Of a DNA stretch of 64,000 nt, positions 42,913 through 52,198 are shown one piece after another. The DNA lies in NCBI RefSeq assembly GCF_034274695.1, contig NZ_CP128362.1:7008501-7072500 (forward strand), read 5' to 3'. The translations under genes were made by a program, and so were the position numbers. Position 1 is the stretch's first letter, and each line of letters starts with the position of its first letter. The notes beneath the pieces were generated by a model that made no database searches, was not told where the DNA came from, and was given only the letters and a program-made list of their open reading frames with translations. Source of the stretch: Chitinophaga sp. LS1 (GTDB lineage: Bacteria; Bacteroidota; Bacteroidia; Chitinophagales; Chitinophagaceae).

Positions 42913-44361
42913 ATGAAACAACTTTTTCTATTGGCAGTGGTCAGTTTCCTATCCCTCCCTGCCTTATGCCAAAAGCACCCGGTCGAATATTACCTGAACA
43001 AGGCACCATTCCCCATGCAGGCAATAAAAGACCCGGTTATCCCTTCAGCCAGATTTCTGCTCAGCGACTATGGCGCTGTCGAAGGCGGATCCGTTTTAAA
43101 TACAACTGCTTTTGAACGTGTCATCAATGCCTGTGCTGCCGCAGGTGGCGGGCATGTCATCGTACCTCCAGGCACCTGGCTCACAGGCCCCATCGTACTC
43201 AAAAGCAATGTAGACTTACATGTAGAAAAAGGCGCATTAGTATTGTTTACGCCAGACCGTACACTATACCCATTATTACCCAATGGCCACAAATTCGAAG
43301 TAGCTCCACCTATTAGTGGGAAAAATCTGGAAAATGTATCCATCACCGGCGAAGGCACCTTTGATGGAAATGGCCAAAGCTGGCGGCCGCTAAAGAAAAT
43401 GAAAGTCACCACCACCCAATGGGACCAGTTCGTAGCTTCAGGCGGTGTAGTGAGTGCCGATGGTAAAATATGGTGGCCGAGTAAAGAAGCCATGAATGGA
43501 GAAAACTATCTAAAAACATTAAAACCTGATGCAACAATTACCGATTACCTACCGGCAAGAGATTTCCTGCGCCCCAAAATGGTAGTGATCAGTAATAGCA
43601 ATCATGTCCTGATAGATGGGCCTACCTTTCGGAACTCCCCTAACTTCGTCATCAACCCGCAGAAGGTGAATGACCTCATTATCCGGAATACAAATGTGTT
43701 CAATGAAGCCTGGGCACAAAATGGAGATGGTATAGATATCAGTGCCTGCAAAGGCGTAATTATCTATCATACCACCGTGAATGCAGGAGATGACGGCATC
43801 TGTATGAAATCAAGTGGCGATGGTTCACAGGCAGCCCTTTCCGAAATCCTGATTGCAGAATGTATTGTGTACCGTGCACATGGTGGCTTTGTAATAGGAA
43901 GTAATACAGATGGCGGCATGCGCAATATCTATGTTACCCATTGTTCCTTCGAAGGAAGTGATGTAGGTATACGGGTGAAAAGTAACCGGGGCAGAGGCGG
44001 ACTGGTGGAGGACATCTATATTGACAGCATCCGGATGGTGAATATTATAAACGAAGCGATCTCATTTGATACATACTATGAAGCATCTTCACTTTCAGGA
44101 GGGAATGAAAAACTCCCCGAATTTAAAGACTTCTATATCAGCAATATTATTTGTAACGGTGCAAAAACCGCGATGTTATTTCGTGGATTACCTGAAATGC
44201 CCGTACACGACCTACACTTTAAAAACGTATACATTCAAGCCAGCAAAGGCGTAGAAGCAGAAGCCATCAATGATATTCAATTTCAAAACGTACAATTTAA
44301 AACAACGCAGCAGCCTGCAATTCCACCAGGTGTTGCACCTTTTATTAAAATTTCCTTATGA
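42913..44361 (+). CDS. Glycoside hydrolase family 28 (polygalacturonase-like)
   Basis: 482 residues. Signal peptide MKQLFLLAVVSFLSLPALC. Right-handed beta-helix with the GH28 catalytic signatures: N270-G-D-G-I-D275 (NTD equivalent), G-D293-D294 (AGDDGICMKS), H323 (AHGGFVIGS) and R354-V-K356 (GIRVKSN). Inverting hydrolysis of galacturonan or rhamnogalacturonan in the periplasm or outside. The ankyrin lipoprotein gene overlaps its stop by four bases. Confidence 0.93.
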   Translation: MKQLFLLAVVSFLSLPALCQKHPVEYYLNKAPFPMQAIKDPVIPSARFLLSDYGAVEGGSVLNTTAFERVINACAAAGGGHVIVPPGTWLTGPIVLKSNVDLHVEKGALVLFTPDRTLYPLLPNGHKFEVAPPISGKNLENVSITGEGTFDGNGQSWRPLKKMKVTTTQWDQFVASGGVVSADGKIWWPSKEAMNGENYLKTLKPDATITDYLPARDFLRPKMVVISNSNHVLIDGPTFRNSPNFVINPQKVNDLIIRNTNVFNEAWAQNGDGIDISACKGVIIYHTTVNAGDDGICMKSSGDGSQAALSEILIAECIVYRAHGGFVIGSNTDGGMRNIYVTHCSFEGSDVGIRVKSNRGRGGLVEDIYIDSIRMVNIINEAISFDTYYEASSLSGGNEKLPEFKDFYISNIICNGAKTAMLFRGLPEMPVHDLHFKNVYIQASKGVEAEAINDIQFQNVQFKTTQQPAIPPGVAPFIKISL

Positions 44362-45173
44362 AACCTTACTACTTATTGTTGTTTGTAACTTTCACTGCAT
44401 GTAATTTTTATGACAAAGACCTGATGCATGCGGTGATCAATAAAGACGAAGCCAGCATACGCTACGACCTGAAACACCATGCTAACACAGAGGTCAAAGA
44501 TACGGAGGGCTTTACGCCACTCATCAGAGCCGCAGCAGATGACGAACCAAATATCGTCGCGATGCTTTTGGGTGCCAATGCGAATATTGAGGCAAAGAAT
44601 ACGTTTGGAGAAACTGCCTTGTCCCTGGCTGCTTTCAAAGGATTCAAAACTACTGTAAATGTGTTATTGTCTCACAACGCAAATGTCAATGCATTGAACA
44701 GAGATAGTGTTACGCCATTGATGTATGCTGCCAGCAGGGGACATACTGATATTACAGAAATGCTATTGAGACAGGGTGCGCAGTTAGACCTTATATCCAG
44801 GGAAGGGTTGACGCCACTGGCATATGCAGTATCTAATGAGCATGAAGATATTGCGAAATTGTTTTTAGATCATGGGGCGAAAGTAGATTTTAAAATGCAT
44901 GATCATGAGACAATATTGATATTGTTGGCGAACAGGCATAATGTGTCATTGACGAAGTTGTTATTGGATCGTGGAGCAGATGTAAATGCGGCGGATGATT
45001 ATGGGAATACAGCGTTGATGAATGCTTGCAGGAATAGGGATACTGGAATGGTGAAGTTGTTGCTGGGTTATCATGCAAGGGTGGATGTGAGGGATAGTAA
45101 TGGGGATTCGCCGTTAGAGCATGCGAAGCGTTCGGGAGATGAAGGGGTGATTCGGTTGGTCGCACTTAAATAA
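44358..45173 (+). CDS. Ankyrin-repeat lipoprotein
   Basis: 271 residues. Signal peptide with lipobox FTAC (Cys15), followed by about seven ankyrin repeats (for example EGFTPLIRAAADDEPNIVAMLLGANANIEAKNT split as helix-turn-helix units, DSVTPLMYAASRGHTDITEMLL, YGNTALMNACRNRDTGMVKLLL). Membrane-anchored protein-binding scaffold, partner unknown. Starts within the stop region of the GH28 gene (four-base overlap), so translationally coupled. Confidence 0.93.
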   Translation: MKPYYLLLFVTFTACNFYDKDLMHAVINKDEASIRYDLKHHANTEVKDTEGFTPLIRAAADDEPNIVAMLLGANANIEAKNTFGETALSLAAFKGFKTTVNVLLSHNANVNALNRDSVTPLMYAASRGHTDITEMLLRQGAQLDLISREGLTPLAYAVSNEHEDIAKLFLDHGAKVDFKMHDHETILILLANRHNVSLTKLLLDRGADVNAADDYGNTALMNACRNRDTGMVKLLLGYHARVDVRDSNGDSPLEHAKRSGDEGVIRLVALK

Positions 45174-45259
45174 AAGGGGATGTATCATAAGTTGCCGGAA
45201 GGCGCAGAGAATTGCATGTACGAAAATTCTCTCCATCAGGTATCAGGTACCCGAATAAA

Positions 45260-45293
45260 AAGGGGCTGTCTCGAAGTTTTGATACAACCCCTT
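45260..45293. terminator. Terminator between ankyrin gene and RHS island
   Basis: Stem AAGGGGCTGT / ACAACCCCTT with one mismatch and a 14-base loop, followed by TCTAATTC. Serves the ankyrin gene; marks the left edge of the toxin island. Confidence 0.65.
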
Positions 45294-45421
45294 CTAATTC
45301 ATTTTCAATCAAAAAATCACTTAAAAAATGTTTAAATCTCCCACAGACTCATTTTAAAAGAATATTAATGAATGCTACCTGAATGAAAGCGACAGAAGAT
45401 TTGGGTAGCCTTTCATGATCC

Positions 45422-45652
45422 TTATCGAGACTTCTGAAAATTATAGAATGCTTTAGAAACTATCGTAATACTATCCCCCGCCATCACACGTAATACCAAA
45501 GATGGCCCTATCTTCTGCACACTTACCCCGTTCAGTTTCGTCACATAATCATTCGGACTGGTCGTATTATCAACCCACCGCACCTGCTGCCGTTTTAATG
45601 GTCGCCATATGGAATATTTCGAATTAGAATTAATTCGATTTTGGATATGCAA
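45422..45652 (-). pseudogene. Diverged RHS-core fragment
   Basis: 76-codon frame whose second half, NTTSPNDYVTKLNGVSVQKI then GPSLVLRVMAGDSITIVSKAFYN, clearly corresponds to TTNPNAYVAKLNAESGEKIG / PSIVLRVMAGDTLQLGVKAFYK in the RHS protein at 54552. The first part is unrelated to that protein in this frame. No toxin tip follows; the frame stops soon after. An old, decayed copy of the core segment, left-most module of the island. Confidence 0.75.
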
Positions 45653-45699
45653 ACCAAGACTGAGATCTTTCTCAATTAAGAAAGACTAGTTATCGGAAT

Positions 45700-46407
45700 T
45701 TAATCCAAGATCTCATCTAGTGATTTCCCTCGAATTTCTATGGGTATCTCACTGTAGATAGGCATTTTTAGCATCTCTGGCAGTAGATTGCTTACACCAT
45801 CTTTAATAGCATCATCATTCATTCTTTTGGTACTATATTCGCTTCTCATTACAATAAATGCAATTTCTTCCCATTCCTGAGTAGAAATATGAAGATCTAT
45901 TGCTTTGGCTTTTCGTCTAAGTATTTCAACAATTATTCTTAGTTTAATTGATATATCTCCATTCCAATTGGGATTCTCGAGATGTTTAACATTTTCGTAA
46001 GATGATTCTATTCCTGCCACTAGAAAATACTTTCCTTCTTTTAAATAAAAAAAGGTTTTATTTCCAAACTTTAAATGAGGTAATTCTTTTTTGGTAATAT
46101 TAACAGGATGACTATCTATTAACTTCCAACTCTCCTTACCTCTTAAAGGAGGACTATATGAAATCACTTCTCCAAATAAAAAATCTGTTGTCAATAGAAT
46201 ATCTATTTTTTTTAGTGGCACATTATTTAGGAAGTCATAAACGCCAACAAGATTAAATTCTGAAGGTTCATTTATGACTGATGAAACATTATAAAATCTG
46301 CAATATGCATACCTTTCAGTAATCTCTATTGGTAGTTTTTCAAATGGTATATTGTCTAGTGGTATGCAAAAATAGAAGATGTTATTGTGTTTTAAAGTTT
46401 TACTCAT
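45700..46407 (-). CDS. Hypothetical protein, possible orphan immunity protein
   Basis: 235 residues, AT-rich gene, no signal peptide. Features seen: PLDNIPFEKLPIEITERYAYC near the start, a LIDSHPVN segment, KLRIIVEILRRKAKAIDLHI, and a C-terminal PIEIRGKSLDEILD. I do not recognise the family. Its place between two RHS-core fragments, low G+C and single-domain soluble nature suggest an immunity protein; this is inference from context. Confidence 0.55.
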   Translation of the reverse strand: MSKTLKHNNIFYFCIPLDNIPFEKLPIEITERYAYCRFYNVSSVINEPSEFNLVGVYDFLNNVPLKKIDILLTTDFLFGEVISYSPPLRGKESWKLIDSHPVNITKKELPHLKFGNKTFFYLKEGKYFLVAGIESSYENVKHLENPNWNGDISIKLRIIVEILRRKAKAIDLHISTQEWEEIAFIVMRSEYSTKRMNDDAIKDGVSNLLPEMLKMPIYSEIPIEIRGKSLDEILD

Positions 46408-46431
46408 TTTTTTAAATAATGATAATTTATT

Positions 46432-46539
46432 TTATTCAATGGCTTTCATCAACAACTTTTGCCAATTTGGATAATTTTGCTCTAAAAAACCAATTGCCTT
46501 CTGATACCACCCAGAATTTTTTGTTATGTTAAAATCCAT
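46432..46539 (-). pseudogene. 35-aa reading frame, possible toxin tail
   Basis: MDFNITKNSGWYQKAIGFLE then QNYPNWQKLLMKAIE and stop, immediately after the 116-bp RHS-core block and 24 bases before the gene at 46407. The frame is open a little upstream (VSNLNKA) but not through the core block. It looks like the last residues of a toxin tip whose body was lost at the recombination junction. Could be chance. Confidence 0.35.
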
Positions 46540-46547
46540 AGCCTTAT

Positions 46548-46895
46548 TTAAATTGGATACTGATACTCATTCAGCCTGACTACATATGCATTTGGATTGG
46601 TAGTTTCAACCGTTGGATAGCCAGCAGGAAGCGCCATGCGGATATTGGCTATGTTACTGAATAAAGCGTTTTCAGTCGCACTGCCTCCAGCCGAAATAAT
46701 CAATTCCTGTTTTCCATACAAATTTTTTGAAATTTCAAAATACAAATTAGCACAATATGATTGTAGTTGAACCAACAATTGATTTATCAAATTTTCCTGC
46801 TGAGCTTCGTCTAAGCTTTCAATGAAATAATATTCAAATTGCCTTCGTGAAAACCAATCCCTGAAAACTTCAGCTCTTTTTGTATAATCGATCAT
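46548..46895 (-). pseudogene. Chimera: 5' part of an unknown gene joined to RHS core
   Basis: 115 codons. Residues 1-71 (MIDYTKRAEVFRDWFSRRQF ... LYGKQELIISAGG) look like the front of a soluble immunity-type protein. From residue 72 on (SATENALFSNIANIRMALPA, GYPTVETTNPNAYVVRLN) the sequence is RHS core, and after it the frame ends EYQYPI. The join coincides with the edge of a 116-bp block shared with the main RHS gene. A recombination product, not an intact gene. Confidence 0.8.
46569..46684 (-). repeat. 116-bp RHS-core block (copy 3)
   Basis: Same length without gaps as 55950-56065 in the main RHS gene, with six mismatches by eye (about 95 % identity). Sharp loss of similarity at both edges. 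Confidence 0.9.
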
Positions 46896-46954
46896 AAATA
46901 ATGATTGTCTTTACCCTACTTACATCAGTATTTCAAATTTCAATCAGCCAGCTT

Positions 46955-47836
46955 TCAACCAGTTCTTTTCTCATTCAATAACTTAATATCTTCAAAGGTA
47001 TGAGAAAAATGACGCTTGTTTGAAAACCCAGCATAATCTAATCTCAACAAAGGCGTCAAATCCCCATCAAGAACATTCGTACCAACGAATCGAATGCTCT
47101 TCAATGCCAACATTTTACTCACAAATTGAAAAGAGGGAATCGAACCACAATCATTTAAAGCCAATACTTTAATATTTTTAATATTTTCGACATAGTCATG
47201 ATTGCGAATTTTCTTACAGTGATCAAATTCCAAAAATGTGAGTGTATTAGAAGCATTATCCAGGCAACATAACTCCTCCAATTTAGTACAATAATGAAAA
47301 GACGCCTTTTCAAGAGCATTAAATTTTTCCAGTCCATTAAGATTAATAACAGAAGAATTAGAGATATGAATCTCCTTAATCCAGATAACAGAAGGAATTT
47401 CAGAGAAATCTTTGCTTTTAGAATTATAGTAATAAATAGTTAGTGACTCCAATTTTTCACAAAGCTCTAAGTTTTTAATCTTACCCCCTCCTGATGTAAT
47501 TAAATTTTCAAGCATTGGAAAATGGGAAAAATCTATTTTAGGGTTCTTTTGTGCAATAGATATATATCTTAATTCTGTTAGGAGTACCATTGCAGTGATA
47601 TCCACTATCTCTTCTGCAATTGATATGTATTTAATTTCTTTCCATAACTTCGAATAATCCTTCAAAAAATTCAGGCTTGTAAAATTAAACCCAAAAAATG
47701 GGTCAACTCTAATTCCGTCATATTTACTTTTAATAAAAAAATCCATACACTCCTTGATCCTCTCCGATTGAATTGTCAGAATTTCTCTACCATTTTCTGT
47801 CGAAATACGGAATCCCCCTTCAACTATTTTTAACAT
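46955..47836 (-). CDS. Leucine-rich-repeat protein, probable immunity type
   Basis: 293 residues, cytosolic, AT-rich gene. Irregular LRR pattern of about 22-24 residues: LKYSKLWKEIKYISIA-like, LLTELRYISIAQKN, FPMLENLITSGGGKIKNLEL, CEKLESLTIYYYN, LNGLEKFNALEKASFHYCTKLEELCCL, ISSNTLTFLEFDHCKKI. LRR proteins of this kind often accompany RHS and other polymorphic toxins as immunity proteins in Bacteroidota. Flanked by an IS4-type element and an RHS fragment. The assigned role is by context. Confidence 0.65.
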   Translation of the reverse strand: MLKIVEGGFRISTENGREILTIQSERIKECMDFFIKSKYDGIRVDPFFGFNFTSLNFLKDYSKLWKEIKYISIAEEIVDITAMVLLTELRYISIAQKNPKIDFSHFPMLENLITSGGGKIKNLELCEKLESLTIYYYNSKSKDFSEIPSVIWIKEIHISNSSVINLNGLEKFNALEKASFHYCTKLEELCCLDNASNTLTFLEFDHCKKIRNHDYVENIKNIKVLALNDCGSIPSFQFVSKMLALKSIRFVGTNVLDGDLTPLLRLDYAGFSNKRHFSHTFEDIKLLNEKRTG

Positions 47837-47876
47837 AAAAAAATTAAATTAGCAAATATTCTCAAACTGATATAAT

Positions 47877-49227
47877 CAATAGTTAGGTAGTTTTAAGCGG
47901 CCAAATTTCCTATATCCAGGCACTTTTGATATAGCTTTTTTATTTTATTACAATTCAAGTCCAGTGGCAAGTTTGAGAAAATTCGGTCAGTTAAAAATCT
48001 GTTGTACCATGCCATTTTAATATTTCTCATAGAAAAAGCACCTCTATGTTGATCTGGTAGTTTCATCCAAAATAACACTTTGGCCAGACCCACAGTAGCA
48101 AATGCCATATTGAAATGGAAGTGTAACTTTTTCTCACTTCTTGCCTGGCATTCCTCCAAGCCCCCATGTTGCTTTGCATCACGGATAAGAAATTCAATCT
48201 GGAAGCGCAGTTGATAATAGTTGAGTATCAACTCTGGTTTTAGTTCGATATCCGTACAAAGAAGTATTTCATATTTACCCGTGACCTTTTCTTCTATGTA
48301 TACAATTCTAACCTTGCATTTAAGAATAGCAGACCAAACTACACCACTATAATAAACAGCGTCATTATCTACAGCAAATTCCCTGATTTTTCGCTTATCA
48401 ATACTGCCACAACTAACTTTATCTCCATGTATCCTGGGACGTCCAGGTCCTGTAGACCTTGGCCCATTGTATACATAAATCAGATTGGCATCGGATCTCA
48501 TCTTTGTTACAATATGCAATCCTTCCTTCAATATTGGTAAAATAAACTCTTGTTTCATGAAATATGAATCGACTGCTAAATAATCGACCATACTTTTTAA
48601 GGTCAGCACTTCTGATTTTATAACATCCACGTAGTGATCAACCCTACTCATTCCCTTCTCATCAAGTGTAGTCTTATCAGGAGTTTGAACTACTTTTAAT
48701 GGGAAAGCAGTTCTGGCATCGACATCTATTATTGCCAGACATCCTATCTCAAGACCTTTAACAGCTTTTTGATCTTTACCACTCCAAAATTTACCCAGAC
48801 CAGGAGTATGCTTTCCAGACTTTGGCAAATAAGTTGGGTCATAAGCAGCAATGAGATGCTTACCACTGTTATCCTTAATCAAAGAACTATTAAAGCCTCC
48901 GAAATCAAATTCCTTTTCCATTTGCAATCGGATGCTTTTCTCACAATAAGTACCAAAACGGCTAAGATTGGAGATGGTATATCGAACAGGCAAACATAGC
49001 CAGACCTCAAATAGCGAAATCATAAATTTGTATTGAGGTTTGGTTATTAGGGGCAATTCATTTAAAATTGCACTAACAAGGTGTTTCACCTTGCCAAAGG
49101 CTTTGAGATTGGTACTAGTCATACTTCCTCATTGCCTTTTTTTTATTTTGGTATCAGCTGGAAAGCTCTTTTATTTATCTACATCTATTTTCCACAGCAT
49201 CGCTGTGGAAAACTTACCGGACTATTG
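47877..49227 (-). mobile_element. IS4-family insertion sequence, about 1.35 kb
   Basis: Imperfect terminal inverted repeats: CAATAGTTAGGTAGTTTT at 47877-47894 and, reversed, CAATAGTCCGGTAAGTTTT at 49209-49227. One transposase gene fills it. A small hairpin TTCCACAGCATCGCTGTGGAA lies just inside the right end. No target duplication could be recognised, so the exact ends may be off by a few bases. Confidence 0.75.
47893..49122 (-). CDS. IS4-family transposase
   Basis: 409 residues. DDE residues: D in IAAYDPTYLPKSG, D in LAVDSYFMK, and the IS4 signature Y-x2-R-x3-E-x6-K in YYQLRFQIEFLIRDAKQHGG. Full length, no internal stop, so the element may be active. Ends in the left inverted repeat. Confidence 0.92.
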   Translation of the reverse strand: MTSTNLKAFGKVKHLVSAILNELPLITKPQYKFMISLFEVWLCLPVRYTISNLSRFGTYCEKSIRLQMEKEFDFGGFNSSLIKDNSGKHLIAAYDPTYLPKSGKHTPGLGKFWSGKDQKAVKGLEIGCLAIIDVDARTAFPLKVVQTPDKTTLDEKGMSRVDHYVDVIKSEVLTLKSMVDYLAVDSYFMKQEFILPILKEGLHIVTKMRSDANLIYVYNGPRSTGPGRPRIHGDKVSCGSIDKRKIREFAVDNDAVYYSGVVWSAILKCKVRIVYIEEKVTGKYEILLCTDIELKPELILNYYQLRFQIEFLIRDAKQHGGLEECQARSEKKLHFHFNMAFATVGLAKVLFWMKLPDQHRGAFSMRNIKMAWYNRFLTDRIFSNLPLDLNCNKIKKLYQKCLDIGNLAA

Positions 49228-49585
49228 TTAATGATTCGGGACTTTAAAAACAAAACTGCTTATAATCATAAATGATATAAGCCTCACCATTTATGGCAAG
49301 GCTTATATCATGTCATTATGCAAAATAATCAGATTTAATCAAGATTACCTAATGATATGATCACTCTACCTGAAGCTTTGGCAACATTACTCCATAAATG
49401 AAAAGCCGCAGGCGTTTTCCTGCAGCCAATATAATTCAATCGATCCACGCTTTAAACAATCAGTGAAGTAACCCTGTCAAATGAAGTTTTACCTCTTTCA
49501 ACATATTCATGTTTTCTCACAATCACAAATGCGTAATTATATGGAGACCGTTTTCTATTATTCTCGCATCTTACATGTCAGTGTT
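49228..49585. other. Spacer between IS4-type element and next gene
   Basis: 358 bases. It contains a perfect 13-bp hairpin at 49272-49311 (ATGATATAAGCCT / AGGCTTATATCAT) and a GC-richer GCCGCAGGCG segment near 49410. No gene with coding character. Confidence 0.5.
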
Positions 49586-50176
49586 TTATAAAGTTGCATT
49601 TCTATCTAAAACTTCCGCCACCCATGAGTCTGCGTTTAATGATAATCCAGTGATATATTTAGACTGTTTAACCTTCTCTTTTTCAAATTGCGAGACAATT
49701 ACGTAGCCCATATTGACACCTCGTTTATTTTTCGAATATATATCATTGTTTAATCGCAGTTTCATGTCCTTTAAAACATCGGTTAGTTTCCAGTCATATG
49801 ATAATCGTTGGTAAGTATACAATACTATATGGTTACTATCACTTACATCTACAACCAACGCAAGACTTCTGGTAGGATCTGTTTTTGTATTAGTCTCAAT
49901 GATAAAATATTTGTTAAAAAATAAAGAATTAGATTCCTGGATTTTATTCAAGAGATCACATCTCAATTCTATTCTGGATCGCTTTATTTCTGGATCTCCT
50001 AAACCTGCTAATAATTCCTTATAATCATTTCCTGAAAGTAAATGGTTTTGTTCTAATTGACATTTTACATCATTTATCGTTGCGTTTTCCCAGTCCAGAC
50101 ATACTGAATCTTTCGGTATGGTTATATTTTGATGGAAAAAGATTGTTATTAATAGACAAACGCTTGTCATACTCAT
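49586..50176 (-). CDS. Secreted hypothetical protein
   Basis: 196 residues. Hydrophobic N-terminus (SVCLLITIFFHQNITI) that could be a signal peptide, then a soluble part with IELRCDLLNKIQES, FFNKYFIIETNT, SLALVVDVSDSNHIVLYTYQRL. Family not recognised. Low G+C. It lies in the toxin island with an IS701-type element inserted 34 bases upstream of its start, so its native promoter or partner gene has been cut off. Periplasmic immunity protein is one possibility. Confidence 0.5.
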   Translation of the reverse strand: MSMTSVCLLITIFFHQNITIPKDSVCLDWENATINDVKCQLEQNHLLSGNDYKELLAGLGDPEIKRSRIELRCDLLNKIQESNSLFFNKYFIIETNTKTDPTRSLALVVDVSDSNHIVLYTYQRLSYDWKLTDVLKDMKLRLNNDIYSKNKRGVNMGYVIVSQFEKEKVKQSKYITGLSLNADSWVAEVLDRNATL

Positions 50177-50210
50177 GGCTGTAATATTGATTTTTTGGGT
50201 TCTTTTAATT

Positions 50211-51665
50211 CTGCTTTGACAAGTTATGAAGAGTCCTTTTTAAGTTCCTCTAATCTTCTCTGCTCGTGCCTTTTACGGATTTGTTCCATTACATTTTGGG
50301 CGCTGTGATTTTCCTTGGCATAAACGCGTATCATGATATCTCTTATGTCATATGCACTTAATAAGGGATACTCATTTTTGAACAGTACCTTTTCACTGAG
50401 TATAAAGTGAAGTGCCATCATGACTAATACCATATGATGGTGCCAGGCCAGCCAGCCTCTGACCTGATAGTCACTCATACCTGCTTCCTGTTTTGCATCC
50501 TGAAAGCTACGTTCTATAAAATACCGTTGGGATTGCATGCGAACCAATTCTTCTACTTCAAACTCTCCATCTGCTGCATTACTTAAGGCATATTTATATT
50601 CCAGATTTCCACTCTTTGTTTTGGTGGCCCGAATAATTAATAATCTCTCTTCATAGTGCCCGGATTCACCATCCCACAAATATACCTTCTTTACGAATCC
50701 CAGGCAGACCAGATCGTCTTGCCCTGTTTTCCTTAACCTTATTTCTTCCCATTTTTTCGATCCTTTAGCCGGACATAAATCTTTTACCTCTGCTGTCTTG
50801 TCTTCTGTTTTATATCTTGTTGGATTCCGACCGCTACTGCCCTGTTTTTCCGGAAGATAAAGGGATGGGGCACTTGTATAGACCTGCTGATCACTATGTA
50901 CGTCCAGTACAAACAGTAATTCCATATCATCCAATTCATCCCGGAACATTTTACTGTTACAATATAGCCCATCTGCTCCCACAAAATCAAAGTGGGTGCC
51001 CAGTTCCAATTGATGTCTCACAATGTCTACCGCCAGTTCTACTTTGGTTTTATGTTTGTACTGCTCTTTGGGTACGCCGGCTGCTTTACAACGTTTACGA
51101 TTAGCGGTCCAGCTTTCCGGAAGATATAAGGCGGTATCTATTAAACCATAATAATGCGCTGCACTTAATCCTGCATAAACTGCCACCTGGCAATTATCTA
51201 CCTTCCCTATTGTTCCACAGTACTGACGAGATACCCCTACAGAATAATCTCCTTTCTTAAGGTGAGAACTTTCATCTATGAGCAGTGCCACCTGATCAAA
51301 ACTCTTAAAAACCTCATTAGTATCAAGGGCAACCGTATCAAAACATGTACGCGCATCCCACGGAGATTCGCTGATGAAATGTTGCTTGCTGTAGTACTCA
51401 CTATCAGCCACATGTTCCACCATCCGTTCTATATTCCCATTCCTGCTCTGGAATAAACCTCTCACATATTGAATTGATAAGGACATTTTATTGTGGGTAC
51501 GGGTTTTAAAAACATGACCTCGTAGCAACATATATTTTTCCAGCCGCTTTGGTTCGGCTGGTTGTCGCGGTTGTTGAACATGTCTTATATTTATACGTTT
51601 GATTTACATGATACTAAGGTCTTATTTTTTATCCATTTTTCACAATTCATAACTTGTCAAAGTAG
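50211..51665 (-). mobile_element. IS701-family insertion sequence, 1455 bp
   Basis: Terminal inverted repeats CTRCTTTGACAAGTTATGAA (left 50211-50230 with G, right 51646-51665 reversed with A). AATT flanks both ends (50207-50210 and 51666-51669), fitting the 4-bp target duplication of IS701; as AATT is a palindrome the ends are ambiguous by these bases. Single intact transposase gene. Confidence 0.88.
50224..51531 (-). CDS. IS701-family transposase
   Basis: 435 residues. Typical IS701 blocks: YVRGLFQSRNGNIERMVEHV, LLIDESSHLKKGDYSVGVSRQYCGTIGKVDNCQVAVYAGL split over the first catalytic Asp, FVGADGLYCNS with the second Asp, and YFIERSFQDAKQEAGMSDYQVRGW with the catalytic Glu. Full length, no disruption. 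Confidence 0.93.
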   Translation of the reverse strand: MLLRGHVFKTRTHNKMSLSIQYVRGLFQSRNGNIERMVEHVADSEYYSKQHFISESPWDARTCFDTVALDTNEVFKSFDQVALLIDESSHLKKGDYSVGVSRQYCGTIGKVDNCQVAVYAGLSAAHYYGLIDTALYLPESWTANRKRCKAAGVPKEQYKHKTKVELAVDIVRHQLELGTHFDFVGADGLYCNSKMFRDELDDMELLFVLDVHSDQQVYTSAPSLYLPEKQGSSGRNPTRYKTEDKTAEVKDLCPAKGSKKWEEIRLRKTGQDDLVCLGFVKKVYLWDGESGHYEERLLIIRATKTKSGNLEYKYALSNAADGEFEVEELVRMQSQRYFIERSFQDAKQEAGMSDYQVRGWLAWHHHMVLVMMALHFILSEKVLFKNEYPLLSAYDIRDIMIRVYAKENHSAQNVMEQIRKRHEQRRLEELKKDSS

Positions 51666-51789
51666 AATTAATCAATATCTCTTTTATACTGCTCCCGGAA
51701 GCGATGATCAGCTTACCATACGTGGCATGAAAGGAGGCTTCAGCCTGCGGTTTTTCATTTATGATTATACGCTGCCATCAAGTTTCCTG

Positions 51790-52197
51790 TTATCTTTTAG
51801 ATAACCGATACACTTGCATAATTTGCCGATGGAATAATAATATGAATAACAGAATGCCTATAATTCCATTATATACTCCGTACTCATCGACATGCTTTTG
51901 AGAAGTAAAAAAAGCATATACAAAATATTCCGCAATAGACACTAAACTAATCAAAGCAATGAATGCTATAAAGTTCTTCAGCCTAAATGAAAAATAGACA
52001 ACCGCTGAAAATAGTACTATGTTTATGATAGGCAAAAAGATAAACATAAACATGTAATAATACCAGTCTTCCCCACTCTTAAGTTTATCAACTCTCAAGA
52101 ATGTATAATCACTCTTCAGAAACATGATAAGTATATACAATATAACATACTTTAACAAAAAGTACAATAAAACAATTCTAAATCTAACTTTAGCCAT
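51790..52197 (-). CDS. Small membrane protein, putative immunity to the displaced tip
   Basis: 135 residues with four predicted transmembrane helices (about 8-26, 49-70, 75-95, 108-126) and a basic C-terminus. AT-rich. Starts one base after the stop of the displaced RHS tip (52199), so the two are almost certainly co-transcribed. Multi-helix inner-membrane immunity proteins usually guard against pore-forming or membrane-active toxins; that role here is inferred. Family not recognised. Confidence 0.6.
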   Translation of the reverse strand: MAKVRFRIVLLYFLLKYVILYILIMFLKSDYTFLRVDKLKSGEDWYYYMFMFIFLPIINIVLFSAVVYFSFRLKNFIAFIALISLVSIAEYFVYAFFTSQKHVDEYGVYNGIIGILLFILLFHRQIMQVYRLSKR

Positions 52198-52198
52198 T

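Noticed and set aside
51562..51804. Plus-strand 80-codon frame crossing the IS701 right end
   Set aside because: It runs across the IS boundary, so it cannot be an ancestral gene, and shows no domain.
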